This document shows, piece by piece, positions 35,471 to 48,549 of a DNA stretch of 64,000 nt (position 1 is its first letter; every line of letters starts with the position of its first letter). A program made the position numbers and the translations under genes. The DNA is from Helopsaltes ochotensis (taxonomy: Eukaryota > Chordata > Aves > Passeriformes > Locustellidae). The stretch lies in contig VXBM01001564.1 of NCBI GenBank assembly GCA_013400155.1, positions 96,592-160,591 of the forward strand, read 5' to 3'. The notes beneath the pieces are model-generated. The model did not search any database. It was not told where the DNA came from and saw only the letters and a program-made list of their open reading frames with translations.

Positions 35471-38400
35471 GAAATTATTTGAATTCTCTTTCCTGTCTTG
35501 GTTTTGTTGCTGGTGTTCTTATTCTTGTCCTCAGCATTGTCTCCTGCTTTGTGATTATTTCATACTTTCAAAATCTTTTCATAATCACAGAAGCTAGAGA
35601 TAAAAAGCTATTCTTTTCCATAATCACTAAAGCTGATTCTGTTAAGAATTAATTTAGACCTTCTAAAAGAGGAGTTGTTGTTCCAATGTGACCTAATTTA
35701 ATCTGAAGTTTGCATTTTTTTTTGCTGATGTCTTCTAGCAAATCTTGAATGCATTTGTTAATTAAAACTTCCTCATGTTAATAGAATTTTTTACTACCTG
35801 CTTATTATCATTCTTTTGTATTGATCTACTAACATCTGAAAATCTGAAATAAAATCTGTTCTTTCTATTTAAAATCTTAAGACAAAATTATATAATTCTT
35901 TGTTTTATGATCAGGACACAATGTGAACATAGATGTCTTGCAGGTATTCTTAAATGGAAGAAATAAGAAGCCACTTCAGACAGAATGATATTAAAAGAAT
36001 GAAGTATAATCTGTATGTCAAAGGTTTACTGTGAAAAAAACATGTATGCTTTTCATATACCAAAAGCAACTCAGCATCCAAATCACATTTGAAGTTAGAA
36101 TAGCAACAGTATCCCTGTTGAGAAGAACATATTGAAACACAGTTTATAGAAGCCCATCAAGAATAAAAACTAATATATTGGATCAAGCAGAAGGAGCTAA
36201 TTCAGAAAGTAATATTCTGTTCTCCAGCTGTTATTTCAATAATTAAATAATCAAAGTGCCTATACAAAAGCTCATACCATGCAATTAAGTTGCTGCTTTG
36301 AATAATGCGATCATGGAAAATTTTCTGGCAATACCACATTAAGCAAACAGTACACTTGCTTCCACTGCGCAAGGCTACAGCTGAGTTTGGGCTTTGGTGA
36401 CCCTGGGAAATATCCAGGGCATAGCTGCCAGGCTTGCAGAGTGTAGGCTTGAAAGAGGAGTGGAGACCAAGGCACCAGATTGTTTGGGTGAGAGTCTTCT
36501 CCTTCCCCATATAAGATGTATCTGATGCATTTATAAACACTTATGTCATTCGGCTTCTCAAACAGAAATAAGTAAAAATCTTCAAAATAACTGCCCTCTT
36601 TTGTGACACCTGTGGGCCTCAGTGGGCAGTGTGTGGCTGAATAAAAACCCACTGCTCTCCTTAGAAGACACCCATACTCTGTGGAAAGAAATCATATTTG
36701 TCTGAAACCACTAAAGGAAGAATTTACCTCATCATTACTGATGATGTCATGTAGCAATAGCTTTGTCTTGGGAGATTGAGATATTCCAGGACCTTCATTC
36801 AGATTCTATGGCCTCTGACTGACTGATAGCTTGCATTATAACTGAAATGGGAGGGAGCATTCACAGGAAGCAAGATTACTTTTGTTGAATTTTATTCTTT
36901 AACATTTTCATTTTTCATTAAAGATATTCAACATCTTTTCTCAATAACCAGCTTTGAGATCTGACCATATTTAACCACCAAAATAAGTTATTCAATTAGC
37001 TTTGGTATTATTTGCATTTAGGGAAGTCTAGCTTAGGCTGATCTTTCAGAATTACAACTCAAAAAAATTAAAATGTTTTTGAAACACTATTCTACTTAAA
37101 TTAGTTTTCTTGGTAAACTTTTACTCAATTTTTAAATTAATTCTCAAAGATGTGCAACAGGATATTTTTGTTAGGACTATATCTTCTGTTTTTCTGACAC
37201 ACTGTAATTCTGAAAACTTGCAGCTTCAAAGGACAAAGAGACTGGACAGAACCTTTAAAGGGGATTTCCAAGCCCAGCTATTTTAGGAACTTTCTGTAAC
37301 TTTTCTGCAATTGCATTTCTACAATTTGCTTGGTTTGGACCTACAGCTAGGTCACTGAACTGAAAGCAAGTAATTTTTCTACCCTGCATTGATTCATTTG
37401 TCAGTGCACAACCAATGTAAGATAAAGGGATGATCAATTTGAATAGAGTCAAGAGAAAGGCCAGAGGCTAAGCACATTGCAATAGTGTTGGAAAGTAGAA
37501 TTTGAGACTAAGTTGGAGGCAAAAAAAGGGAGATTATGGGCAGGATACTGGGGAAGACTGTCAGGGAGGAAAAACTGAATGCTGGTCTGGGTCAGTCTGT
37601 ATTTTAAAACTAAAACTCTAAGGCTGATTTTAATCTTTAAAATATTCTGAAAGCAATTTCAACATTAATAGAAGAAATTAATTTCCTTTTAGGTATCAAA
37701 ATTTCAATTCTTCTTACATCAAACCATATTCTAATAGATTTAGCAATCTTGAAGTTTGCTTGCTCTTACAATCCCTTATTTAAGATTTCTTTTCTCAATT
37801 AAGGGACAAAGTAAAACTTTGTGGGGATAATTTATACCATGATAATGTGGGTGACTAGCAAAAGGAGGTTGTGTCACATTTAGGTGTTTCTCTTCCCTTT
37901 TTGTGTAAAAAGGAGCTTTAATTACATGCTGAAACCACATGCTTAACACATTGATGGCTAAATGAGATTAATCCCTATTACTGTTTTACTGTGTAGACCT
38001 GCGAAGTTTTGTAGGTGTAGTGAGAGCTGGACCACAGAAGGCAAACGGATGCCAAAGCTTCCTTTTGGGATATTGAATAGTAACCTCCATCCCTTCCTGG
38101 CTGACCTAGGTAACAAGATTTCCATGTTGCTCTGTTAAGTGATCAGACCTGAAGTCCCTGACATCATGGCACTACAAAGCAACATGGAGCCTCAAGGAAA
38201 AAATCTTGAAGCAGTTACTCCCTCTGTGTAGCTGTAGTCACTGAGGCAAATAAAGCCATGCTGCTTTACACTCTTTTCCAGGATGCTGGTATTGCTTTTT
38301 GTGATTTCTTCATGTGTTGAAGCAAGCCTTACTCCCTCTCTCCCTTGGTATATGCGTTCAATGACTATAATGTTCAGATTTAACAAAAGGTAAAAAATTA

Positions 38401-41400
38401 AACCCCAGCCAGACATGTATATGGTTAGCCAGTAATTTTTAATCTTCCTTTTTCTTATGTGCAGAGCTGTGGTGCCTGTGTGATGGATGCACTTGAGAGG
38501 AACACCCCTTTATAATACTCTAAAACCAGACATGAGTACAACCCAAACCACATCATTATTAATAATTGATGTTCATTCAGCATTGTCAAGCATTGATTAT
38601 AAGCTTAAATGGAAGGTTTTTGCAATATTGATTTGGATGCTTTTGTCTTGAAACTGAAAGCTGAATGTACTTAATGGAAGTTGGTCACATTCCTTAAAAA
38701 TTAAGCAGTCATTAAGTTTCAGGGATTTGCTACTCCATTATCTTGTTTTTGTGGGATAGATTGTATGTGCTTGGAAAAATATAAAATATATGTTAAACAT
38801 TGCAAACTTTTAAAACAGACTAGGATAAAAAAAGTCACAAAACTTGCAATTGATTTTAAAATTCTTTTTGTTTTATGTTGGGAAAAATTATTTGTTGAAG
38901 AGCTATCTTTAAAAAAATAACAAGGGAAATTAATGGAATTAAGGTGAGGGGAAAGGTGACACGGAATATTAATTATTACTTAGTAGGAAAGGCATTGTGG
39001 CAACAGGTTTTTTTCTTGATTCTGCTGCTTTATACCAGTTTCACACCAGTTCTGAATCTTTTGCTGAAAAACAGTGTTTTAAATTTGTGTAAAGACGGGG
39101 AAAAAAATCTTCGGTGGATGAAGCACTTAAGTAATTGTTACTATAGTATTGGAGGACAGTGTGGAACTGGAAATGAATTGTAGACTTTAAAGATGATTCC
39201 ATTTCCACTAAATGTCTGAAACTGAACTGATTTCGGTTGCCATTAAGTAGTTCTTCAAGAACTTTTCTTTTTTTTTTTTGCTAGTTTCAATAGCAGCACT
39301 GAGCTTTCTTTAAGAATGACCTCCACTTCCACCTCTAAAGTAATATTAAAAAATGTCAATGAGATCTATGTGTAGACTAATCTTTACTATTGACTTGAAA
39401 CTTGTTAGTAGGAAATTTATTATTGCCAAATATAATTTGACTTGATGGTTTATGTGTAACTGAATGTCTTTTTCGAAGATATTTAAAGAGATTAAAAGAA
39501 CACAACACAAATATTTTAATTGTTAAAACAATAAGTGAAATCAACCAAAGTGCTTTTGCCATTATAATCATTAAGTTTTTCTTTACTCAGTTGAATAAGG
39601 TTTTTTAAAATAATTTTGGCATAAAGAGTACATATGGCTAATGTATGTTGATATATAAAAGCTATATAAATACTTTATTTAAAAGATGACGCAGATAAAA
39701 CAGAAGTAATAATGTCAAAAAAAAAACCTCACAAGAGGGGCAAAAAAATTTCAACTTGCAACGCCTGTCTAAAAGGAGGAGGGAGACATGGTGAGAGGAG
39801 AGGCAGTCACCATCCTCTATAACTTAACTATGTAGCCCAGCCTTTCATTGCAGAGAGCTTGTCCTAATTCTTTTAATATTTAGTTGTGAATATAACAACT
39901 GTATGAAAGTTTTCACCAAATGTGAGGGAGCTAATAACACTAAATATGAGAAGTTTAGCACACTGAAAATTTGGCTCGGTAAAAGAGTAATGGGTGATTG
40001 CCTTTGACATAGAAGAAAATATTTCTCTTTGGTTAACTTCATAAAAATATTTGAACGGTTTACCTGTTCTGATAGCATGGTCTTTGCAAGTATAGGGCCT
40101 GTGTGAACTTGCAAAAGTGTAAAGGATAAAAATAAAAAATAAAAAATCGCACTTCTTTTACATCCTTGAATAAACTACCATATTTGTACTGCAAGGTACT
40201 TCCAAGTGAACATACAAGTCAGATGTGGCTTTCAATAACAAAGATGTGTGATTCCATTATTCTATGTATTTTGTAATAGTACATGTTTTCATTACATCAT
40301 TTTGCCAGATAAGGGTAATGAAAACAACAGAAAATTATTTTGTTTTATAACTCTTTGACTTAAAGTATAAAAAATGTTAACTCCATGCCTTAGAATTTCC
40401 TTAAGAGCCCTGGTATGACAGGCAAAAGTCAACCTCAGCAAAATTAATGTATGTTAATCAAAATTCATCTAACTGAAACTTAATCTGACAAACAACTTTA
40501 CAGTTATTAGTGCTTCAGTTCGGTAAAATGGTTCTAAGCAGGGCTCTAAATATCAAATATCTACTAAATATTATTGATGTTGAATGCACAAAAATTTCCA
40601 AAAATATGCTCATAAGTCTAAGTGCTCATAAGTTCTTTTTTTTTTCTCTCCTGAGATTTTGTAGAACAGAATCCCAGCTCCCATGTGATTCAGACATCTA
40701 GAGAGTATAACATTTTACTAAAAAAGTGACATTTAAGCCCACACCAGTTTTCAGTTTTGCTGAGGACTTAACTTGTCTGTAAATAGCCCAGAGTTGGGCG
40801 GGGGTTGCTGTGTTTGAGTGGTTTTGGTGGTGGGATTTTTTAATAAAATCCAGCCAGTAAAATCCCTGATATGAGAGGAAGTGAGATTTATTTGCCGTTT
40901 GTTTTCCATACTAATATAACAAGTAGGTCAAGGTGGTTAAGATTCCTCATATAAAAAGTATCTCTTAAAGAACAGAATTGCTTCTCTTGTTCTCTTAGTG
41001 CCTACACTTGAAAAGTGCACAAAACGATGCAGGTGGTCAAAAAACTGAGGGTCCACCCGGAGTTCAATGGCCCGTCACGAGCGGCTTTTGTTTTCTCAGT
41101 GACTGGGTGCTGTAGGTTTTCAATCAAATGAGATTATCAAAGGTTTAGGTAATAGAACTGATCTTTCTCAGCACCTGTGTTCTATAAGATTTAAAACCCA
41201 TCAGGCAGTAACTATATGTTCATTATTGGCTCACAAGAAGGAACAAGAAAGGAACCAGATTCATAGTGAGGTTAAAAATCCCCTATACTTCAAATTGAAA
41301 TGAGTTGGAAGCATTCTTCTGATCATACAGTGCTTCTCAAAGACTAATTGCTCTGTGCAAGTACCCTCACTTACCAGATAAACCTGAAAAGTCTGTGTTC

Positions 41401-41970
41401 ATTCACTCTGAGTCTTAATCATTCCATTTAAAACAGAAATAATATTTGCACCTAATTCTGCACAAGGTTAAAGCATTTTGTGCATAATGGCATGGTTGCT
41501 CTAAGAGAAATCACTGAAGAGCCACAATAAGGAATAATAATTCCCAGAAGTCCTAGCCTTGCTGTTTATCACTATAACCATCACTTTTCTCAATAAAATA
41601 GTTATATCATAAAATAATGGACTAGATTTGAAAACAACTTGCATTACTAATTATTTTCCAGTTAAAAAGGGAATGTTTTAATATATAATTCTATTCCCAG
41701 AGTTGTATTTTTCCATGTATTTTGATACAAAATATTTTTTCCTCAATAAGTGCCTAGAACATAGAATTATATTAATTTGTTTTTATTTGTGATTACAGTG
41801 AAATATCTGCCCTGCAATGCAGTCTTTTGGTCTCAACAAAAAATGGAAAACATAATTCTGATAAATATATATATATATCAGGAAAACAAGAAAGATCCTA
41901 AATAATTTAGTTGGTGAGCAAGATGGGAAACAGCACTAGGAGTGAAAAGGAGAGGAATAGATTTGATAAT
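35471..41970. other. long unique AT-rich non-coding stretch
   Basis: No gene or interspersed repeat is recognised over about 6.5 kb. ORFs such as 36202-36540 and 36311-36652 (both -) lie in a slightly G+C-richer segment but show no domain. An (AT)n run lies at about 41864-41877. Confidence 0.5.
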
Positions 41971-42055
41971 AGTAGAATATCCTGAGATGGAAGGGATCCA
42001 CAAGGATCATCAAATCCAACTCTTTGCCCTGATGGCTGATAACTAAGAACTTGAT
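41971..42055 (-). mobile_element. CR1-type LINE 3'-end fragment
   Basis: The + strand reads AGAATATCCTGAGATGGAAG, then GATCCACAAGGATCATCAAATCC in separable pieces. This is the reverse complement of the 3' end used by one CR1 group and by the SINE tail at 33.7 kb. About 80 bp are recognisable. No tRNA-like head follows, so it is called CR1 rather than SINE. Confidence 0.75.
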
Positions 42056-43307
42056 ACCACCCCTTTTTTAAAATGTATAAAATTTTTATTAAATTTAAAT
42101 ATAAACACACAGCAACAGCAAAAACATGTAACATATTAATATTATATGAGTCTGTGATTTTGTATCTGCAAAAATGAATGCTACTTCATAATTTGGACTT
42201 TGGGACTTTTAAGAGCTCTAAATATACTCAGCAGAGTTATTGTAGACATCAATTCTAATTAATTTCCCTTCTGAAGTTTTGAATGTCTACATGCTCAAGA
42301 AATGCTGAGTCTATGTGGCTATAAAAGAGAATATAAACCTCAGTTCCCATTACTCTCATGGACAGTGATTTGATGTAGGCACACATAAGAGGAAGCATAT
42401 GAAAGAGGAAGTGTGTACTGTATACAACTTGCTATCTTTTCAGTTTTCACCCTGGACCAAGGAGTTTTGGAGGGTGACAGAATGGACAACAGACTGGTCC
42501 TCATTTACTGAATAGAGAGTTGAAATGGCACAAATACTGTCACAGCCTTCATATCCTGAGATTATGTACTAGCCCAGCTCTTCCTACAACCTCAGGCTCC
42601 CTGCAAGCTGTTGTGAATGTCACCAGCTGTACTTAGCCCTGAGGTGCAGCTCTTTCTTAAGTATTTCAATCAGTTTGCTTAGAACAATATTGAAAATAGC
42701 ATTCATAAAATCCTGAAACCTTGTTTGCAAAGGCCATGGGGTAGTTAAGAAAAGAAATGGGGATCTCTAAATCTCTGTTGTAGGCATCTGAAGGATTTCT
42801 TTCCTAGAGGACATTTCCATGTAAATGCTAATGTACTCAAATTTGGCCTGTGGTGCCCACAGGCTAGGAATGAAGCAAACTAGGGAACATTGCTTATAAG
42901 GAGTTCCTCTTCCTCTTCCTTCCCCTATTCCTTTGCTTGCCTTGAAAGATTGATTATGCAGTTTGAACTCAGCAGTCTCAACTTAGCAGCGCTTAGCCTA
43001 ATACAACATTTATGCACAATGTAATCTTTCCATTTGCCTCCCCCTTCAACACTTCAGAAATGACCTTCAATGACCGTGCTTCTTTTACAAGTAAACCTCA
43101 CCTGCTCACCAGACACTGCTAATATATGTTTAGGAAAATGTGTTAAGTTTATAAAGTGAAAGTAATATCAGCATTTTTTTTCTAGTATTTTGAAGAGTCT
43201 GTGGTAGGTCTTTGTGATGCAGATTACTTATGCTTGTTTTAGTCTGCTGAATGAGTCTAATATTTAGTCTGGAATCCACAAGATGACTCTGGTTTTGAGT
43301 TGATAAA
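42056..43307. other. unique non-coding sequence
   Basis: No supported gene. It ends at the probable start of an LTR. Confidence 0.5.
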
Positions 43308-43357
43308 TGTGGTGGTCCCTGGACCATCCACAGAAGACAATTCACTCCCTTGGAGAG

Positions 43358-43561
43358 TAGGCTGCTTCAGTTCATAGGGATTCCCCTTTGGGAAGTGCCC
43401 TTGGGAGACTTCCTTGTAGGTCAGGGTGAGCAAAAGTGCTTCAACCCATGTGCAGCCCCTAGGCTGCCTCAGTTTGCAGGGATTCTCCTTTGGGAAATCC
43501 CTTTGAGAGTTTTCCTGGTGGCTCAAGGTAAGAAAAAATTCTTCAACCCATGAGCCTTTGC
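43358..43561 (+). repeat. 102-bp tandem duplication inside the LTR U3
   Basis: TAGGCTGC begins at 43358 and again at 43460. Landmarks such as CTTCAACCCATG recur at exactly +102, without net insertion or deletion but with roughly 20% substitutions, so the duplication is not recent. Confidence 0.9.
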
Positions 43562-43716
43562 AGTTCCATGTCAATATTTCATACCCCACTGGTTGTTCCC
43601 TTTGTTCCTGGTTTTTACCCCTCCTGATTGGTTCTTTTTGGATCCTTCCCCTGATTGATCTGTTCCCAATTCCTTTCCCCATTGGTCAAGTTCTAAAGCC
43701 CCGCCCCTGGCTACCC

Positions 43717-43723
43717 TATATAA
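43717..43723 (+). promoter_or_regulatory. LTR TATA box (TATATAA)
   Basis: It lies about 10 bp after a GC box and 30 bp after an inverted CCAAT box, in the normal order of a retroviral U3 promoter. Confidence 0.6.
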
Positions 43724-43874
43724 TCCCTCTCCCCTGGCACCATTTGGCTCTTTTCCCCTCCAGACGTCCTGGAATACACAGCTCTCCTGGAGATCGGAAA
43801 GACCCCATCCCACTGCTTTTACTCCTGTGTCACCTGGAGTGGCAAACACAACTCTGCTGCTCAGGCAGCCTCAC

Positions 43875-43973
43875 AAAGAGCAAATCACTGCACTTGAGAG
43901 TGCACTAAAGGGTGAATCACTCTGCACCTGAGGGTGCACAAAGAGCAAATCACTCTCTGCCTGAGAGTGCCTG
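43875..43973 (+). repeat. three tandem 32- to 34-bp repeats
   Basis: Units begin with AAAGAG or AAAGGG at 43875, 43907 and 43940. They share AATCACT...TGAGxGTGC. They lie downstream of the TATA box, so they would be in the transcribed R/U5 part. Confidence 0.85.
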
Positions 43974-45510
43974 TGCCCCTGTCGAGCTGGGTGTCTTTTT
44001 AAAGACGCTTCTAGCGAGGAAGGTCACAGCACCTTTGCCATAGGACCAGACTGCAACAAATATACTCCAGTAGATATAATTTAGGGTCATGTGGGATCAA
44101 ACAAAGTGCAAATGGAGGTCTGTGTAGGGAAGATGAAGATTCACCAGATCTCATATTACCATTTTTCTCATAGATTTGTAACTGTTGCTTTACCAGTCAG
44201 CATGTTTGATTAACTGAGTTAATTATTCTTCCAATTTTCATAGTCTTTGCATGTTCAGAGCCTCTGATTCATATTGGACAGAGAAATGTAGAATTGTCTT
44301 CATCCATCTATACAGCAGTATGCTTGGTTATTTTTGTGGAAAGAGTTATTTCAACATAAGAAGTAATGCTTTACAAATAGATCAGCTTGCCGGTTTTATG
44401 CTTCCAATGATGATTAGTCCAATGGCAATTGCTCTTAACATTGACGATGACAGTGATCTCCATGATCACTTGCAGAGGTGACATTTCATTACACAAAGTC
44501 TGATTTTTTTTAAGTAGAAGGTATCTAAACAGAACAAATCCTTATATCATATCTCCACAAAAATTAGGATTTTCCAAAGATACAGGGCAAGTAACCAATG
44601 AGGATTTATTTTATAGTACCTAATTACTAGTAATTATCCACAACAATATAAACATGCTACAAAATTACTCGGAAAGGTGAAGCCTAAAATTTCACTACTA
44701 TTAGGTTACTTCAAGCAACCCTGGCTGAGATTTCATCAAACATGTAAATTATGACAGAAAACATGAAACCTTTCTACTGATGATTGCAACACTCCTTAGG
44801 AAGGAAAATTTGTTATCTCCATGTGATGATTTTTGCTGGTTTTTTCAAACTGATATCCTAACCGAACTGTGCCATGTTAATATTTTCACAGGTTTTTGGA
44901 AGAAACCCTGTCCAGGGTGCTGCTTGTATCTCATAACATTGCTCAAACCTGACATTCTTTTCATGTGAATTTAGTTCAATAAGAAAAACTGATTAACCTT
45001 TTCAGACTTCATGAGTTTTCATTAAATTGCTAAATTAATAATTGCATCTGTATCATATTGGACTTTAGCATAAAGTTAGCTGTCGAAGGACCTTGACCCT
45101 AGGTCTCATCTGTTTTCGATTCCATTGTAATGAATACATTCAAACATCATTCCTTAATTACATCACACATCAATGAGTCTTGCATTTTGATTAGGTAATA
45201 ATTCTATGTGATTCTCTGGATCACTTGAGAATATGCCCATACAACATCTAAACCATGCTAATGAGTTCCAACAAGGGCAGATATATATATGCTTTAGACT
45301 TATTAACATTTGTTTCCTATCTAGCCAGAGGTATTTGTATTTCATTTTATGATAATATAAGCATTTGTGTTGTTGCTCTTCATGCTCAGCAGTATGTTTT
45401 TTACTTCTCAAATAGTATTTCATCTCTCTCATTGCAATAGTGATCATAGTACAGCTGTATCAGAGAAAATTTTGGAAGGGGGAAGGGAGATGAGCTCATG
45501 TGTCTCAAGG

Positions 45511-45537
45511 TTTATTTTATTCTATTTTATTTTATTC
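45511..45537. repeat. (TTTTA)n simple repeat
   Basis: Five imperfect TTTTA units. Confidence 0.75.
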
Positions 45538-47874
45538 AGGAAAAAATATACTAATCTTAACAAAAATCAGCAGTTCTTATGTTACTTAGTTGTTCTTTTT
45601 TTCCTCAGCACCAGGCCATTATATTTCCTGAAAAATATGTCCTTGGAATTTTTCCTGCTCTCCAGGTCATCCTATGTATCACCCAAATTTTTCTTTTTTA
45701 GAAAAATAGTTTTCAGAAGGACTCTTGTAAAGCTTTTTAGTGAAAAAAGAGTAAAATAAATGAAAAGAGTGAAATATTTCTTAAATTTGGATTTCTTCAT
45801 CATAGAAAATGTCACAGCTAAAGATGAAATGCAAGACATAATCAATCTGGAAGAAATTATATATGTTGGAGAAACCTTAAGTTACAAACAATGCTAACTG
45901 AGTATGAAATACAGATAGTAAGCTGGGCCACAAAACCAGTATGGATGAACATCTATAAAGGCCTCATGCAGGTGCAGCTTAAGCAGTGAGGATTTTTCAT
46001 AAAGATCAAAGTAGTCAATATTATTTCACAGAATTTCATAAGCTTAAAAAAAGCTGTGAGGCCTAAAAAAACAAAACAAAAAAATCCTTGTAAATTTTGT
46101 ATCATAGATGTGCCATGCTGAGAACAAATACATCTGGCCAACAAAGAAATAAACTTGTAGTTTCAGTAAAATTAATTGTTACGTTACAATTAAGATATTT
46201 CATAGAAATGTATCTGTATCAAATAATGTTATTAATTTTCCTTCTTTAAATCAGACATTTTATCATTCCACACTGGCAATTACAGTTTCAAACTTTGCAA
46301 TATTTTCTTTTCTGTAAGAAAACTGTAATAGAGACTGGTAGTTTATTGTTTTAGCAGATCTTGTTCACACCTATAATGTACTTTTTTTTACAGTGTATCT
46401 TCAGGCTATCATTGTACCTTGGAGGATGTCAAGCTCTGTAATTAGAGAATCTCTTAACTGAAGAGCACTAATAGCAGTCACTGCAACTGTCAGCAGTTTC
46501 TCACTTTTCACATGAGGACACTGTTTGCTAATTGGATTAAGTCTGGTTCTGGCTGTAATCTCTGCAAGCAGTAGTTAAAGAAAAGAACTGTGATGCCACA
46601 CCTGGTTTGTGGGCTGGAAGGTGATGAGCACTGCTAATAAAATCTAATTTAAAGCACAACCCATGCACATAATTAACTATGCCTTATTTCCTTGATTAAA
46701 AATCTGCTTATCATTGATAATGGCTCAACTAAAACACGATGTAATATTTTAAGGTAGAGTAGGCACTTACATTACTTGAATAAGATACTGTTTAAATGTG
46801 CTGAGTGAGTTTCTTTTATGTAGCATTGCTGCTTCTTTTGACAAAGCAGGCGAGTAATGTTCAGAGCTTTGCAAGTTGGCATTTTTTTCTGCAGTGGAAA
46901 AATTGAACAGGTAGGGATACTTTTCTAATAAAACCAAGTCTCTTCTTATGTCTCCCTTTCTCAGAGCAGTACCACCAAATTCCATGAAAGAGCTTCTCTA
47001 GAAATCTAAGACTGCCAGCACCCTTCACAGAAAGTTTTTATTTTTCTTGACGTATCCCTTTGTGAATGTTTGACATCTCTCAATTTCTGTTGCTTTTATA
47101 GTCTCCTATTGCAGTCCTTTTTTTTTCCCCTTGCACAAATGCTGATAAATAGATACAACTGAATCCATTCTCATCCTTCTGCCTTTGCAATAAGAACAGC
47201 CTCTGGTCGTGGTAACTGTTGTTTGAGTCATCATTAGAATCTAACTCCACCCTTACAAAGCATGAGGGGAAAAACAACATAAATAAGGTTTATGATTGCT
47301 CAGCTACCAACAACAAGCTTTCTGCTAGATATACACCCTCTGGCATAACAGTATAGCTACACTGTTGGGTGATTTTTTGAATCTTTATAGTTACTAATAA
47401 GACAAGGATTCAAGGCTTACGTTCAATAGTACTGCAAGGGATGATAATAAAGAACTGATGACTCTGCAGAGGTTTAGAAATTCAATCTAAAGAAAATTCA
47501 ATCTAAAGAACATTGACCTGACAAGGATAAAGAAAAGGAACCAGATAGAACCTAAAATCTTTAAAAGGAATTTTGGTACATCATGCAGTAGGTGTAGTGA
47601 GAGAATTTCTAGATGGATTGAAAGGTTATGGACAGTAAGAGAATAGCTTATCTTTATTTGTAACTGATGTTGTAATGGCTGAATTCTTGAGGGACCCATA
47701 GAAGAGCTAAAGAGCTAAGAGATAAACACCTCCCCTTTCCAAACACTTACAAGTAAAGAAAAAGTGGTTTTCATCTTGATTCTGGTTTTGTCTGTGTTTT
47801 ATGTCATCTGAAATATTTTGAAAGAATATAATTTAAAATCCTACCGCATATTTTCCATACTCCATCTACCTAGT

Positions 47875-48039
47875 GAGGGCTTAAATCAGCTGGGGCTGAC
47901 TGTCCAGCAGTAGTTGAAGAATCTGAAGGTGAAAGAGGTGCCCGCTCAAGATCTTGAGAAACACCTTGAGGAGCTCATCAGCAGTGTTTCTGTAAAGTGC
48001 CTCAGAAAACTCATGAGGCTCTGGAAAGGCCTTATCTAG
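47875..48039 (+). pseudogene. possible decayed coding fragment, unidentified
   Basis: One + strand frame reads through about 55 codons with a single internal stop (TAG at 47911-47913) and ends at TAG 48037-48039. The second part (47923-48036) encodes a leucine/glutamate/lysine-rich helix-like peptide, including VPAQDLEKHLEELISS, and is locally G+C-richer than its flanks. I do not recognise the family. It could be a remnant of a processed gene copy or an old LINE, or chance. Confidence 0.2.
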
Positions 48040-48549
48040 CTGTCTAAAAAAGTAAAATAAATAGCTATTTTCTACTACATTGCAGAGAAGTCACTTTCTG
48101 ACAAATATAGAAAAAATGTGATGTAGAAAGCAAATGCAAAACTGGTTCTTGGACTAGTGTGCTCTGCACATGGACCTTAATACCTGTTTAAAAGACAGAG
48201 ACTGTAGATGTAGCATGTTTTAGTGATCTGTATTTTCACTTTCTGAAAATTTATGAATGTGTCTAAATTAGTACAATTAAGCCTCATGGATGTATACTAC
48301 TCTGTGATCTCCCGTATTTGTGGAATGTAAGAGTAGTCTGTGAGATAGTTTTGTCCCAGGTTAACAAATATCCTTTCAAACAGCTCCTAAACATATCTTG
48401 GGAGTAATGTACAATCGGGATTTGCATCCAATTACTGTGCTTCAGGTAATAAGATAGTTTAACACTGGGGACACAGGCCATTCTGTGCAACCTGACCTCG
48501 GACACTGAGATTCATTCCAGATCAACTTTACTGGTACACTTATGAACCC

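Larger units (their letters stand above)
43308..44058 (+). mobile_element. endogenous retroviral LTR, probably solo, with internal tandem repeats
   Basis: The segment is G+C-richer than its flanks and has the layout of an LTR on the + strand. A TGTGGTGG start candidate lies at 43308. Two tandem 102-bp copies follow (43358-43459 and 43460-43561), then inverted CCAAT boxes (ATTGG at 43627 and 43681), a GC box (CCCCGCCCC near 43699-43707), and a TATATAA box at 43717-43723. Downstream are three 32- to 34-bp repeats and a CAACA end candidate at 44058. No retroviral internal region is seen on either side. The termini are not confirmed: flanking bases GATAAA and AATATA do not form a clean duplication. 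No canonical AATAAA was found in the R region. The long ORFs across it (43257-43908 on both strands) are incidental. Confidence 0.72.
44059..48549. other. unique AT-rich non-coding sequence
   Basis: No supported gene. A TTTTA-type repeat lies at 45511-45537. A tandem 17-bp repeat (TTCAATCTAAAGAA at 47481 and 47498) is present. A short coding-like segment at 47875-48039 is listed separately. Confidence 0.5.

Noticed and set aside
35099..35570. LTR boundaries for the TATA patch using GAATCT / AAATCT as target duplication
   Set aside because: The match is five of six bases found after testing many candidate ends, so it is not significant.
45367..45759. A 130-codon + strand ORF rich in F, L and S
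   Set aside because: It overlaps a TTTTA simple repeat and T-rich DNA; the hydrophobic composition follows from base composition, and there is no splice or promoter context.
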